The notes under the pieces are model-generated. The model ran no database searches. It had not been told where the DNA came from and worked only from the letters and a program-made list of their open reading frames with translations. Below, piece after piece: positions 56,107-64,000 of a stretch of 64,000 bases of DNA; the first letter of the stretch is position 1; each line of letters opens with the position of its first letter. The translations under genes were made by a program, and so were the position numbers. Source of the stretch: an uncultured Paenibacillaceae bacterium (GTDB lineage Bacteria > Bacillota > Bacilli > Paenibacillales > K13). Location of the stretch: NCBI GenBank assembly GCA_913056365.1, contig CAJXLT010000002.1, forward strand, positions 62,001 to 126,000, written 5' to 3'.

Positions 56107-56973
56107 CTAAGGTGTTTCCAGACTAATACGCCCGAGTCTACCCGACCGCAAATCACGAAGCAATACCTGTGACGCTTTCTCCAGATTGACTGATCCTCCT
56201 GCTTGTAAGCAGCCTCGGCGCTTACCGATTGCTTCCATAACCGCTACAACCTGATCGGGCTCTTCCAGCTGTTCTACTGTCGGAAGCTCGTCCAGATCAT
56301 ATCGCTCCATTAACAATTGTGGATAGTGCTCCACGACATATTTAGTCGTATGGAACGCGATATCCTCAATGTTCAATATTTCATCCTTAATCGCACCCGT
56401 AGCAGCCAGGCTAATTCCTACTTGCTGATCCTCGAACTTCGGCCATAGAATGCCCGGTGTATCAAGCAGTTCCATATCGGTACCCACTTTAATCCATGCT
56501 TGCGCTTTCGTTACGCCTGGCCTGTCACCTGTCGCAGCAATGCTGCGGCCAGCAAGACGATTAATCAAGGTAGATTTGCCCACATTCGGTATGCCAACGA
56601 TCAACGCACGAACTGCTCTTGGATTAATGCCTTTGCGCAGCTGCGCATCACGCATGTCCTTCAACCGCTCCTTGCTCCTTGGCACAATTTGCATAACTTC
56701 CTTGCCGCTGGACGCATCGATCGGAAGTGCAGACAAGCCGTCTGCTGCGAACGCTTCAACCCATCTTGCTGTCACATCCGCATCCGCCAAGTCTGCCTTG
56801 TTCAACAAGATCAGCCGTGGCTTCTGCTTCAATATCTGATCGATCATCGGATTGCGGCTCGCCATCGGAATACGGGCATCCAACAGCTCGATGACGATGT
56901 CGATCAGCTTCAGCTTTTCTTCAATTTGTCTTCTTGCTTTGGCCATATGGCCTGGAAACCACTGTACACTCAC
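56107..56973 (-). CDS. rbgA: ribosome biogenesis GTPase RbgA (YlqF)
   Basis: Circularly permuted GTPase for late 50S assembly. 288 residues: start [21 protein letters not shown]4 motif NKADLAD precedes G1 [16 protein letters not shown] and G3 [12 protein letters not shown], as expected for the permuted order. The C-terminal RNA-binding helices are present. It overlaps the signal peptidase gene by 4 bp. Confidence 0.97.
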   Translation of the reverse strand: MSVQWFPGHMAKARRQIEEKLKLIDIVIELLDARIPMASRNPMIDQILKQKPRLILLNKADLADADVTARWVEAFAADGLSALPIDASSGKEVMQIVPRSKERLKDMRDAQLRKGINPRAVRALIVGIPNVGKSTLINRLAGRSIAATGDRPGVTKAQAWIKVGTDMELLDTPGILWPKFEDQQVGISLAATGAIKDEILNIEDIAFHTTKYVVEHYPQLLMERYDLDELPTVEQLEEPDQVVAVMEAIGKRRGCLQAGGSVNLEKASQVLLRDLRSGRLGRISLETP

Positions 56974-57599
56974 GGCTCCACCTCATAATCTGGATGGGAT
57001 AGAATCTTGAAGTCCGTTACTGGCCAGAACACCAAATCCGCTCTGCCAACAATTTGATCGAACGCTACAAATCCTACCTCTCCGAATCTGCTGTCCTTGC
57101 TGTTCGGTCGGTTGTCGCCAAGTACGAATACAGCATTGTCCGGTACTTCAGTAGCGGGAAAATCAGCCAATCGGTTATACCGCATACCATTGGCATTAGC
57201 GTTGGCGATTACTTCCTCAATATAAGGTTCATCAATTTGTTCTCCATTTATGTAGATACGGTCACCGTCTACCTGAACCGTCTCGCCAGGAAGCGCAATG
57301 ATTCGCTTAATATAATCCTTCTTCTCCGGAGCATGGAAGACGATCACCTCACCGCGTCTAGGCTCCCGAATGTCGTAGACGATTTTGTTAACGATGAGTC
57401 TCTCCTTATCTTCGAAGTTCGGCTCCATCGACGGGCCTGAAACTACGGTCGGTGTAAACAGAAAATGACGAACCAAAAACACGATGACAAAGGCAATCAG
57501 TAAAGCTTTGATCCATTCCCACCATTCATTCTTAGCGGACTGTTGCTGCTCCGTTCGCTCTACTTTCTCCTGATCGGATTGCGGATTCGTCTGTTCCAT
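56970..57599 (-). CDS. lepB: type I signal peptidase
   Basis: Removes signal peptides from exported proteins. 209 residues: a charged cytosolic N-terminus, one membrane helix (about 30-47), catalytic Ser57 in [11 protein letters not shown] and Lys98 in [12 protein letters not shown], then [20 protein letters not shown]. The start at MEQTNPQSD is uncertain; a GTG six codons earlier is in frame. It lies in the Bacillales slot between rplS and rbgA. Confidence 0.95.
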   Translation of the reverse strand: MEQTNPQSDQEKVERTEQQQSAKNEWWEWIKALLIAFVIVFLVRHFLFTPTVVSGPSMEPNFEDKERLIVNKIVYDIREPRRGEVIVFHAPEKKDYIKRIIALPGETVQVDGDRIYINGEQIDEPYIEEVIANANANGMRYNRLADFPATEVPDNAVFVLGDNRPNSKDSRFGEVGFVAFDQIVGRADLVFWPVTDFKILSHPDYEVEP

Positions 57600-57629
57600 C
57601 GATTCCTTCCACCTCACCTATTTAAAACG

Positions 57630-57654
57630 AAAGAGGCTTGATCGCAAGCCCCTT
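57630..57654 (-). terminator. intrinsic terminator after rplS
   Basis: On the minus strand, GGGGCTTG pairs with CAAGCCTC (one G-U) over a 4-base loop, followed by TTTCGTTTT. Makes rplS a likely single-gene unit. Confidence 0.8.
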
Positions 57655-57662
57655 CAGCGTTA

Positions 57663-58010
57663 TTATCGGATTTCCTGAATTCTAGCAGCTTTCCCGCGCA
57701 GGCTGCGCAAGTAGTACAACTTCGCACGGCGAACCTTACCGCGGCGCATCACTTCGATCTTATCGATCTTCGGTGAATGTACAGGGAATGCTCTTTCCAC
57801 GCCCACACCATAAGACACTTTCCGTACAGTAAAGGTCTCGCTGATTCCGCCTCCACGACGCTTGATAACGACGCCTTCGAAGACCTGAATCCGTTCGCGG
57901 GTGCCCTCGACAACCTTCACGTGTACACGCAACGTGTCGCCGGGACGAAATGCTGGAAGATCCTTGCGAATCTGTTCTTCCGTAATCGCTTTAAGTAGTG
58001 CTTGATTCAT
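57663..58010 (-). CDS. rplS: 50S ribosomal protein L19
   Basis: 115 residues: [40 protein letters not shown], then [19 protein letters not shown] and [20 protein letters not shown]. The start is the ATG 10 nt after GGAGG; the frame opens 11 codons upstream. It has its own promoter, leader and terminator. Confidence 0.98.
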   Translation of the reverse strand: MNQALLKAITEEQIRKDLPAFRPGDTLRVHVKVVEGTRERIQVFEGVVIKRRGGGISETFTVRKVSYGVGVERAFPVHSPKIDKIEVMRRGKVRRAKLYYLRSLRGKAARIQEIR

Positions 58011-58146
58011 AGGTAGTGCCCCTCCTTCCACACAGGTGTTCATACCGTCTATACTGAAGCCAGAGCTTCAGCGGATACGTGCAGCGGACCACCAGATTAA
58101 AAAACCACAACAAAAGAATTGTACCATATGCCGTTACAATTGGCAA
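58011..58146 (-). promoter_or_regulatory. rplS promoter and probable L19 leader
   Basis: On the minus strand, TTGCCA (58146-58141), 17 bp, TACAAT (58123-58118) with an upstream TGG is a strong extended -10 promoter. The leader of about 100 nt holds a 7-bp hairpin (CTGAAGC 58054-58060 with GCTTCAG 58065-58071). L19 leaders are known regulatory RNAs in Bacillales; identity with that family is inferred. Confidence 0.65.
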
Positions 58147-58168
58147 GATAAGATCCCGTAGATCCGAC

Positions 58169-58942
58169 TCAATCCTGCTGCTCGACCTGTGAACGCTCCG
58201 CTTCAAATTCAGACAGCCACATTCGCTCTTCCTTCGTCAATGACCGCTCGTCAATGAGATCCGGTCTCCGCTGCCAAGTGCGGTAAAGCGACTGACGATT
58301 TCGCCAACGCTCGATATTCTCATGGTGCCCAGATAACAATACATCTGGAACCTTCCACCCTCTGAATTCCGGCGGTCGTGTATAGTGCGGATGCTCGAGC
58401 CATCCTGTGCTGTATGAATCCGTTACAGCTGAGCTTTCGTTGCCGAGAACACCTGGGAGCAGACGGACTACACTGTCAATGACAGCCATCGCAGGAATCT
58501 CCCCTCCGGTCAGCACGTAATCGCCAATAGAGATTTCATCAGTCACCAAATTTGCGCGAATACGCTCGTCATAGCCTTCATAATGGCCACAAATAAAGAT
58601 CAGATGCTCTTCACGGGCGAATTCCTCTGCCTTCCCCTGTGAATAGCGCTCTCCTTGCGGACACATCAGAATGACGCGCGGCGGCTTCTGTTCAGCCTCA
58701 GGCGTTCCGCTATTCGGAATGAGATCTTCGGCAGCTGCGAAGATCGGCTCCGGCTTCAGTACCATGCCCCCGCCTCCGCCGTACGGATAATCATCGACGA
58801 TCTGATGCTTGTTCTGCGCATAATCCCGAAAGTTCACAGCACGCATGTCAACCAGTCCGCGCTCGTGCGCCTTGCCAAGTATACTAGTCTGGAAGAATGA
58901 ATCGAACAGCGAAGGAAATAAAGTCAGCACGTCAATGCGCAT
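58169..58942 (-). CDS. trmD: tRNA (guanine-N1)-methyltransferase TrmD
   Basis: Makes m1G37 in tRNA to prevent frameshifting. 257 residues: start [20 protein letters not shown]; the SPOUT knot with [32 protein letters not shown] and [20 protein letters not shown]. The frame opens 43 codons further upstream inside rimM; the ATG one base past the rimM stop fits the family. Normal length. Confidence 0.97.
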   Translation of the reverse strand: MRIDVLTLFPSLFDSFFQTSILGKAHERGLVDMRAVNFRDYAQNKHQIVDDYPYGGGGGMVLKPEPIFAAAEDLIPNSGTPEAEQKPPRVILMCPQGERYSQGKAEEFAREEHLIFICGHYEGYDERIRANLVTDEISIGDYVLTGGEIPAMAVIDSVVRLLPGVLGNESSAVTDSYSTGWLEHPHYTRPPEFRGWKVPDVLLSGHHENIERWRNRQSLYRTWQRRPDLIDERSLTKEERMWLSEFEAERSQVEQQD

Positions 58943-58943
58943 A

Positions 58944-59468
58944 TTAGAGCAGCCCTTCCATGAGATGGATCGTGACCTTCTTCTCCTCGACATTAACGTC
59001 CAGCACGCATTCATCGATGACCGGGAGCAGCAGGTCCGGACCTTGCGGCCGCTTGACAACCCATACATCATTCGCGCCTGGCGTTAGAATCTCCTTGATA
59101 ACGCCGATATCCTCACCTTCATCCGTAACAACGGAACAGCCGACAACCTCATAGTAGTAATACTCGCCTTCATCCAGCTCGAGCAGCTGATCCTCGGTCA
59201 CCTTCAGTTGGCCACCCTTGTATTTTTCCACTTGGTTGATATTGTCGAACTCCTCAAGCCGCACGAGCAAGAACGTCTTATGATCGCGCGTCGCATTCAC
59301 GGTAACTGGGAACGGCTGTTCCTGGAGAGTCTCAGGCGGTACTAACACAAGCTCACTACCGCTGGCAAACCGGACTTCGGGAAAGTCAGTCTGCGGAACA
59401 ATCTTGATCTCCCCGCGAATACCGTGCGTATTGACGATTTTGCCTACAGCGAACAATGCTTTATCCAT
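58944..59468 (-). CDS. rimM: 16S rRNA processing protein RimM
   Basis: Aids 30S head maturation near S19. 174 residues: N-terminal beta barrel ([20 protein letters not shown]) and C-terminal PRC domain ([20 protein letters not shown]). One base before trmD. Confidence 0.96.
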   Translation of the reverse strand: MDKALFAVGKIVNTHGIRGEIKIVPQTDFPEVRFASGSELVLVPPETLQEQPFPVTVNATRDHKTFLLVRLEEFDNINQVEKYKGGQLKVTEDQLLELDEGEYYYYEVVGCSVVTDEGEDIGVIKEILTPGANDVWVVKRPQGPDLLLPVIDECVLDVNVEEKKVTIHLMEGLL

Positions 59469-59504
59469 GTCTTCCGGAGCCTCGCTTTATTGCTATGATT
59501 AGAG

Positions 59505-59534
59505 CAAAAGGGCCAGGAGATTCGCTCCTAACCC
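59505..59534 (-). terminator. possible terminator between khpA and rimM
   Basis: On the minus strand, GGGTTAGGAG pairs with CTCCTGGCCC (one T-G, one A-G weak pair) over a 5-base loop, then TTTT. Moderate strength; partial read-through is likely. Confidence 0.6.
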
Positions 59535-59552
59535 TTCTGTCTGGTGCGTCTA

Positions 59553-59783
59553 TTAGGATAGGATCTCCACATTGACGCGTTTGTTTTCCTTGACTGCTGC
59601 GGATGATACAACGGTTCGCAGCGCTTTGGCAATCCGGCCTTGCTTGCCAATGACCTTGCCAATGTCTGACGGATGTACAGACAGCTCATACGTGACGGCA
59701 CCTTCGCCATCGACCGCATGAACCGTAACCTCGTCAGGATGATCCACAAGCGCTTTGGCGATGACCAGAATTAATTGCTCCAT
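59553..59783 (-). CDS. khpA: KH-domain RNA-binding protein KhpA (YlqC)
   Basis: 76 residues, a single KH domain with the GxxG loop in IGKVIGKQGRIAKALRTVV. Acts with a KhpB partner in RNA binding and cell-length control in other Firmicutes. Lies between rpsP and rimM, as usual. Confidence 0.95.
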   Translation of the reverse strand: MEQLILVIAKALVDHPDEVTVHAVDGEGAVTYELSVHPSDIGKVIGKQGRIAKALRTVVSSAAVKENKRVNVEILS

Positions 59784-59804
59784 GGTAATCCCTCCGCAAA
59801 CCGA

Positions 59805-60077
59805 TTATTTCTGCAGCTTCGACTCGTGGAATTTTTGCATAATGCCAGCCTTGCTGAATAACGAACGAACAGTATCGGAAGCTTGCGCGCCGTTTTGCAG
59901 CCATTTCAACGCTTTTTCCTCGTCGATATTCGTCTGCGCCGGCTTCGCCAGCGGATTGTAGGTACCGATCTCTTCAATAAAACGTCCGTCTCTAGGAGAA
60001 CGGGAATCGGAAACGACTACGCGGTAGAACGGAGCCTTATGAGCGCCGATACGCTTCAAGCGAATACGTGTTGCCAT
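59805..60077 (-). CDS. rpsP: 30S ribosomal protein S16
   Basis: 90 residues: [40 protein letters not shown] and NPLAKP. Normal length. GGAGGTG ribosome binding site. 21 bp before khpA. Confidence 0.98.
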   Translation of the reverse strand: MATRIRLKRIGAHKAPFYRVVVSDSRSPRDGRFIEEIGTYNPLAKPAQTNIDEEKALKWLQNGAQASDTVRSLFSKAGIMQKFHESKLQK

Positions 60078-60132
60078 ACCAAATCACCTCCTTGTTGGAA
60101 TGAACGAACTATACTACAATGCGTCCTGATCG

Positions 60133-61485
60133 TTAAAAAGGAAACTTGAAGCCCTTAGGCATCTTGCCCTTCTTCTTGCCGCCGCCCATCATCGATGAGA
60201 ACTGCTTCATCATCTTGCGCATGTCCTCGAACTGCTTGATCAGCTTGTTCACATCCTGAATAGTAGTGCCGCTGCCAGCTGCAATACGCTTGCGCCGGCT
60301 TGCATTCAACATCTCAGGACGCTGCTTCTCCTCGTGGGTCATGGAACGGATAATGGCTTCCACACGCCCCATCTGCTTCTCGTCAACCTTCAAATCCTTC
60401 ATGCCCTTGACCTTGCCCATGCCGGGGAGCATATCGACAATTTGATCAAGCGGTCCCATCTTGCGCACCTGTTCCATCTGCTCAAGGAAATCCTCGAACG
60501 AGAATTCCGCTCGCCGCATCTTACGCTCAAGCTCTGCTGCTTTCTCCGAATCAATGTTGCTCTGCGCCTTCTCGATCAGACTTAGCATATCTCCCATGCC
60601 CAATATCCGCGATGCCATCCGTTCCGGATGGAACGGCTCCAGCGAATCGATCTTCTCGCCCATCGCGGCGAACTTGATCGGACAGCCTGTTACAGCCTTG
60701 ACGCTCAATGCCGCACCGCCGCGCGTATCACCGTCCAGCTTCGTAAGAACGACTCCCGTCAAACTAAGCTGTTGATGGAAGCTGTCGGCCACATTCACTG
60801 CATCCTGACCAGTCATCGCATCCACGACGAGCAACACCTCGTCCGGACTGACCGCTTCATGCACTTGGCGCAATTCGTCCATTAACGCTTCATCGATATG
60901 CAAGCGGCCCGCCGTATCGATAATGACATAATCCAGATGCTCTTCCTTCGCATGGGCCAATGCTTGCTTCGCAATATCAACAGGGCTCGCTTGATCGCCT
61001 AGCGCAAACACAGGAACCTTGATCTGCTCGCCGAGCACTTGCAGCTGCTTGATGGCTGCTGGCCGATAAATATCTGCCGCTACCAAGAGCGGCTTGTGAT
61101 TCTGCTTCTGCAGAAGCTTGGCCAGCTTGCCTGATGTTGTCGTCTTCCCCGCCCCTTGCAAGCCTACCATCATAATGACTGTCGGGGGCTTGTTAGCCTT
61201 GGCCAGCTTGCTCTGTGATCCGCCCATCAGCTCGGTCAGCTCTTTGTTCACAATGTCAATGACGGTCATGCCAGGCGTGAAGCTCTTCTCCAGCTCTTGT
61301 CCGATCGCCTTCTCCTTAACCTTGGAGACGAACTCCTTCACAACCTTGAAGTTCACGTCCGCTTCAAGCAGAGCAAGACGCACTTCGCGCATCGCTTCAT
61401 TCACATCTTCTTCCGACACCTTGCCCTTGCCCTTCAGCTTGCCGAACACATTCTGTAGGCGGCTAGACAGCCCTTCAAATGCCAT
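60133..61485 (-). CDS. ffh: signal recognition particle protein Ffh
   Basis: SRP54 GTPase that recognises signal peptides with the 4.5S RNA. 450 residues: N domain, G domain with P-loop [34 protein letters not shown] and [13 protein letters not shown], then the Met-rich M domain (about 300-445, ending [19 protein letters not shown]). It overlaps ylxM by 11 bp. Confidence 0.98.
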   Translation of the reverse strand: MAFEGLSSRLQNVFGKLKGKGKVSEEDVNEAMREVRLALLEADVNFKVVKEFVSKVKEKAIGQELEKSFTPGMTVIDIVNKELTELMGGSQSKLAKANKPPTVIMMVGLQGAGKTTTSGKLAKLLQKQNHKPLLVAADIYRPAAIKQLQVLGEQIKVPVFALGDQASPVDIAKQALAHAKEEHLDYVIIDTAGRLHIDEALMDELRQVHEAVSPDEVLLVVDAMTGQDAVNVADSFHQQLSLTGVVLTKLDGDTRGGAALSVKAVTGCPIKFAAMGEKIDSLEPFHPERMASRILGMGDMLSLIEKAQSNIDSEKAAELERKMRRAEFSFEDFLEQMEQVRKMGPLDQIVDMLPGMGKVKGMKDLKVDEKQMGRVEAIIRSMTHEEKQRPEMLNASRRKRIAAGSGTTIQDVNKLIKQFEDMRKMMKQFSSMMGGGKKKGKMPKGFKFPF

Positions 61486-61894
61486 GCGAATCGCCTCCTT
61501 CGCTCGAATCGTCTTCCATCTCCATCAGTTCTTCAGCAATGTGCCGCAGTCTGGACAGAGATTCGCGGCCGGCTGCTGCAGCTGGAAGCGCCTCATATGC
61601 TGCAGACAATCGATCCACATGTCCGGCTGCTTCCCGCACTAACACGGAACGCTGTTCGTGTTTCTCCAGCAGCTTGAGCTTGCCTTCGTAATCTTCCAGT
61701 GTTGTCTCAGCCCGCTTGATATGTTCATATACAGCCTGACGGCTGATCTCGAATATACTTGCAATTTCACCGAGAGAATAATCCTCGTGGAAATAATACT
61801 GCATGAACGTCTGCTGCTTATCTGTCAACAGCATACGGTAAAAGTCGAATAACAGATTGATGCGGTTCGTCTTCTCCAGCGCATTTCGCTCCAT
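61475..61894 (-). CDS. ylxM: helix-turn-helix protein YlxM
   Basis: 139 residues. Sigma region 4-like helix-turn-helix in [20 protein letters not shown] and [20 protein letters not shown], then a helical tail and acidic end. YlxM is linked to SRP and binds SRP or ffh regulation in Firmicutes. The start is the ATG after GGAGGTCC; the frame opens 14 codons upstream. Overlaps ffh by 11 bp. Confidence 0.93.
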   Translation of the reverse strand: MERNALEKTNRINLLFDFYRMLLTDKQQTFMQYYFHEDYSLGEIASIFEISRQAVYEHIKRAETTLEDYEGKLKLLEKHEQRSVLVREAAGHVDRLSAAYEALPAAAAGRESLSRLRHIAEELMEMEDDSSEGGDSHGI

Positions 61895-61942
61895 TCCAGC
61901 CGGACCTCCGTTCCCGCAGCTGCTTCGTTCAGCCATCCCTTG

Positions 61943-62026
61943 TCGTCAAGGTATTGACCTTAACAGCAGCAACATGCCTTATCGTACACGATTCCAGATT
62001 CGTTGTCAAGGCAATTGCCTTGTCAA
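61943..62026 (-). promoter_or_regulatory. ylxM-ffh promoter with flanking related palindromic repeats
   Basis: On the minus strand, TTGACA (62009-62004), 17 bp, TACGAT (61986-61981) is a strong sigma-A promoter; a second TTGACA lies at 62026-62021. Two related 19-bp elements, at 62003-62021 (around AAGGCAATTGCCTT) and 61943-61961 (AAGGTCAATACCTT), flank it 60 bp apart. They could be an operator; YlxM itself is a candidate binder. Confidence 0.65.
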
Positions 62027-62075
62027 TCTCACCTACTTGCAATGTAACTTGCAGACGCGTATGAACATAAGCCAA

Positions 62076-63092
62076 TTAAACTTCGGCTTGATCCTGTTCT
62101 TCCTCTGCTTCTCGCTCTCGAATCAGGCCAGCGAACAGCGCGTGGACGAACTGCTCGGAATCGAACTCCTGCAGATCGTCCATCTTCTCGCCCAAGCCTA
62201 CGAATTTCACAGGGATATTCATCTCCTGACGGATGGCGACGACGATCCCGCCCTTGGCTGTACCGTCCAGCTTCGTCAGCACGAGTCCGGACACGCCAGT
62301 CTTCTCGCCGAACAACTTTGCTTGACTCAGCGCATTCTGTCCGGTAGTAGCATCGAGTACGAGCAGCACCTCATGCGGAGCATTCGGAATTTCGCGGCCA
62401 ATGACGCGGTATATCTTGTTCAGCTCTTCCATCAGATTCACTTTGTTCTGCAGTCGTCCAGCTGTATCGCACAGCAGCACGTCCACACCGCGTGTCTTCG
62501 CAGCCTGTACAGCATCGAACATGACAGCGGCAGGGTCCGAACCGGCTTGGTGCTTGATGACATCAACACCAACCCGCTCGCCCCACACTTCCAACTGTTC
62601 GATCGCGCCGGCACGGAACGTATCACCAGCAGCTAGCAATACCTTCTTCCCTTCTTGCTTGAAGCGGTGGGCCAGCTTGCCAATTGTTGTCGTCTTGCCG
62701 ACACCGTTGACACCGACGAACAGCACTACCGCTGGACCGCTGTCCGGCAGATGCAGCTTGCTGTCGTTGCCTGCATCACCAGACAGCATCTCGACCAGCT
62801 TCTCAGAAAGCACAGGCTGCAAGTCGGCTGGTTCCTCCAGCTTGCGCACCCGCACCTCCTTGCGCAGATCGTCAATCATCGTCATAACCGTATTCACACC
62901 AACATCAGAGGAGATAAGAATTTCTTCTAGCTCCTCATAAAATTCCTCGTCGATTTTTTTGCGCCGGCTAATCAGATCCTCGACCTTCTCGACGAACGCG
63001 GTGCTTGTTTTCGTCAGACCTTCCTTAAACTTCGTCGTAACCTCTTCGGTCTTCGTCGATATACGTTCCTTCAGTTTCTTAAAAAAGCTCAA
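62076..63092 (-). CDS. ftsY: signal recognition particle receptor FtsY
   Basis: SRP receptor GTPase at the membrane. 338 residues: a short charged N-terminus (FFKKLKERISTKTEEVTTKF), N domain, G domain with P-loop GVNGVGKTTTIGKLAHRF, LLCDTAGRLQNKVNLMEELN and LTKLDGTAKGGIVVAIRQEM. A short form without the large acidic A domain, as in Bacillus. Follows smc. Confidence 0.98.
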   Translation of the reverse strand: MSFFKKLKERISTKTEEVTTKFKEGLTKTSTAFVEKVEDLISRRKKIDEEFYEELEEILISSDVGVNTVMTMIDDLRKEVRVRKLEEPADLQPVLSEKLVEMLSGDAGNDSKLHLPDSGPAVVLFVGVNGVGKTTTIGKLAHRFKQEGKKVLLAAGDTFRAGAIEQLEVWGERVGVDVIKHQAGSDPAAVMFDAVQAAKTRGVDVLLCDTAGRLQNKVNLMEELNKIYRVIGREIPNAPHEVLLVLDATTGQNALSQAKLFGEKTGVSGLVLTKLDGTAKGGIVVAIRQEMNIPVKFVGLGEKMDDLQEFDSEQFVHALFAGLIREREAEEEQDQAEV

Positions 63093-63141
63093 GGTCCTCT
63101 TTCCTCCTGTTCCATCTATTTGCTAGCTATGCCCTGTACGA

Positions 63142-64000
63142 CTATGCCGATACAGCCTCTTCATCATCGAGACGTACAGACACAAGCTTGGAGACACCGC
63201 TTTCCTCCATCGCTACTCCATACAGCACATCAGCTTCCTCCATCGTTCCTTTGCGATGCGTAACGACGATAAACTGTGTACTCGTCGAAAACTCCCGTAA
63301 GTATTCAGCGAAGCGGCTGACATTCGCTTCATCCAGCGCAGCTTCCACCTCGTCCAGTACACAGAACGGAACTGGCTTGACATTCAAGATCGCGAACAGC
63401 AGCGCCATCGCTGTCAGTGCTCTCTCTCCACCGGACAGCAGCTGCAGATTCTGCAGCTTCTTCCCCGGCGGCTGCGCAACAATGTCGACACCTGTATCCA
63501 ACAGTCGGTTCGGATCGGTTAAGATCAGGTCCGCTCGCCCGCCACCGAACAGCTTGGCGAAGACGACAGAGAAGTGCTCGCGAATCTCTTGGAAGGTCTC
63601 GATGAACCGCTTGGACATTTCGTCCTCCAATTCCTTAATAACCTGGTATAGCGCCTGCTTGGCATTGACCAAGTCATCGCGTTGGGTGCTTAGGAACTCA
63701 TAGCGTTCCTTCACCCGCTGGTACTCCTCGATCGCGCCGAGATTCACATCACCGAGCATCGAAATTTGCCGTTTCAGCTCGCGCACTTCGTTCTGAGTGC
63801 CCTGAATATCTTCTGGAATTGGGTAGCGCGACTGCGCCAGCTCGAAGCTGAGCTCATAGTCTTCAGCAAGCTTCTTCAGCAAGTTCTCCAGCTCCACGTC
63901 AAGCCGATTCACCCGAACCTCCGTCTGATGCAGCTGTTCTTGTATGTGCTTCAGCTGTACCCGCTGTTCCTTCGTTTCACTTTCCTCTTCTTCCAGCTTG
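63142..64000 (-). CDS. smc: chromosome partition protein Smc, C-terminal part
   Basis: The window's right edge cuts the gene; about 285 C-terminal codons are present. They show the end of the coiled coil (KLEEEESETKEQRV, and more), then the C-terminal ATPase head with signature LQLLSGGERALTAMALLFAI and Walker B FCVLDEVEAALDEANVSRFA, and STQFIVVTHRKGTMEEADVL. Condenses and segregates DNA with ScpA/B. A GTG near 63912 is an internal Val codon, not a start. Confidence 0.97.
   Translation of the reverse strand, partial: KLEEEESETKEQRVQLKHIQEQLHQTEVRVNRLDVELENLLKKLAEDYELSFELAQSRYPIPEDIQGTQNEVRELKRQISMLGDVNLGAIEEYQRVKERYEFLSTQRDDLVNAKQALYQVIKELEDEMSKRFIETFQEIREHFSVVFAKLFGGGRADLILTDPNRLLDTGVDIVAQPPGKKLQNLQLLSGGERALTAMALLFAILNVKPVPFCVLDEVEAALDEANVSRFAEYLREFSTSTQFIVVTHRKGTMEEADVLYGVAMEESGVSKLVSVRLDDEEAVSA

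Noticed and set aside
61857-62636. 259-codon plus-strand open frame
   Set aside because: Antisense to ftsY and the ylxM promoter region; sequence looks random.

Overview
This window is a stretch of a Paenibacillaceae-like (Bacillales, Firmicutes) chromosome. Gene order follows the Bacillus subtilis block smc-ftsY-ylxM-ffh-rpsP ... sucCD-dprA-topA-trmFO-xerC-hslVU-codY-fla/che-sigD ... rpsB-tsf-pyrH-frr-uppS-cdsA-dxr. Strong GGAGG ribosome binding sites, CodY, a FliY-type CheC/FliN fusion, and CheC plus CheD all point the same way. Almost every gene is on the minus strand, so biological reading runs from high to low coordinates. Both ends cut a gene: smc (63142-64000) and dxr (1-255). No rRNA, tRNA, CRISPR array, transposase or phage gene was seen.

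Reading order: (1) 63142-55461: smc C-terminus, ftsY, ylxM-ffh, rpsP, khpA, rimM, trmD, rplS with its own promoter, leader and terminator, signal peptidase, rbgA and rnhB; these serve SRP targeting, ribosome maturation and housekeeping. (2) 55150-52510: a FliK-like gene, a stand-alone FlhB C-terminal domain and yraN, as overlapping genes behind a good sigma-D promoter match. (3) 52485-47537: the only mixed-strand part, with a quinone-reductase-like flavoprotein, a divergent LysR regulator, an NAD(P)-binding protein, a broken AT-rich lipoprotein gene, comM and a repeat-rich spacer. (4) 47533-36403: zinc-ribbon protein, sucCD, dprA, topA, trmFO, xerC, hslV, hslU and codY, ending at a terminator.

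(5) 36122-5198: a fla/che supercluster of about 31 kb, apparently a single operon: flgB, flgC, fliE, fliF, fliG, fliH, fliI, fliJ, a MotE-like gene, fliK, flgD, a small flagellar-operon protein, flgG/flgE, swrD, fliL, fliM, fliY, cheY, fliO, fliP, fliQ, fliR, flhB, flhA, flhF, flhG, cheB, cheA, cheW, cheC, cheD, a small membrane protein, sigD, a DUF342 protein, a small acidic protein, a SwrB-like protein and a LysM/MltG-like anchored protein. Many neighbours overlap by 1-17 bp, indicating translational coupling. Together they encode rod and hook parts, the MS and C rings, the type III export gate and ATPase, chemotaxis signalling, placement proteins FlhF/FlhG and the flagellar sigma factor. 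Flagellin and motA/B are not in the window.

(6) 4963-1: rpsB (good sigma-A promoter and roughly 135-nt leader), an attenuator-like hairpin, tsf, tandem terminators, then pyrH, frr, uppS, cdsA and dxr.

Most of the window is conserved core biology. No wholly new system was found. The best leads are the sigma-D-linked FliK-like plus pre-cleaved FlhB-like pair, the inverted-repeat spacer before comM, the decaying lipoprotein gene, and the HslV start with no Ser or Thr placed to become the N-terminal nucleophile. Start sites were chosen from visible ribosome binding sites and often differ from the longest open frame.
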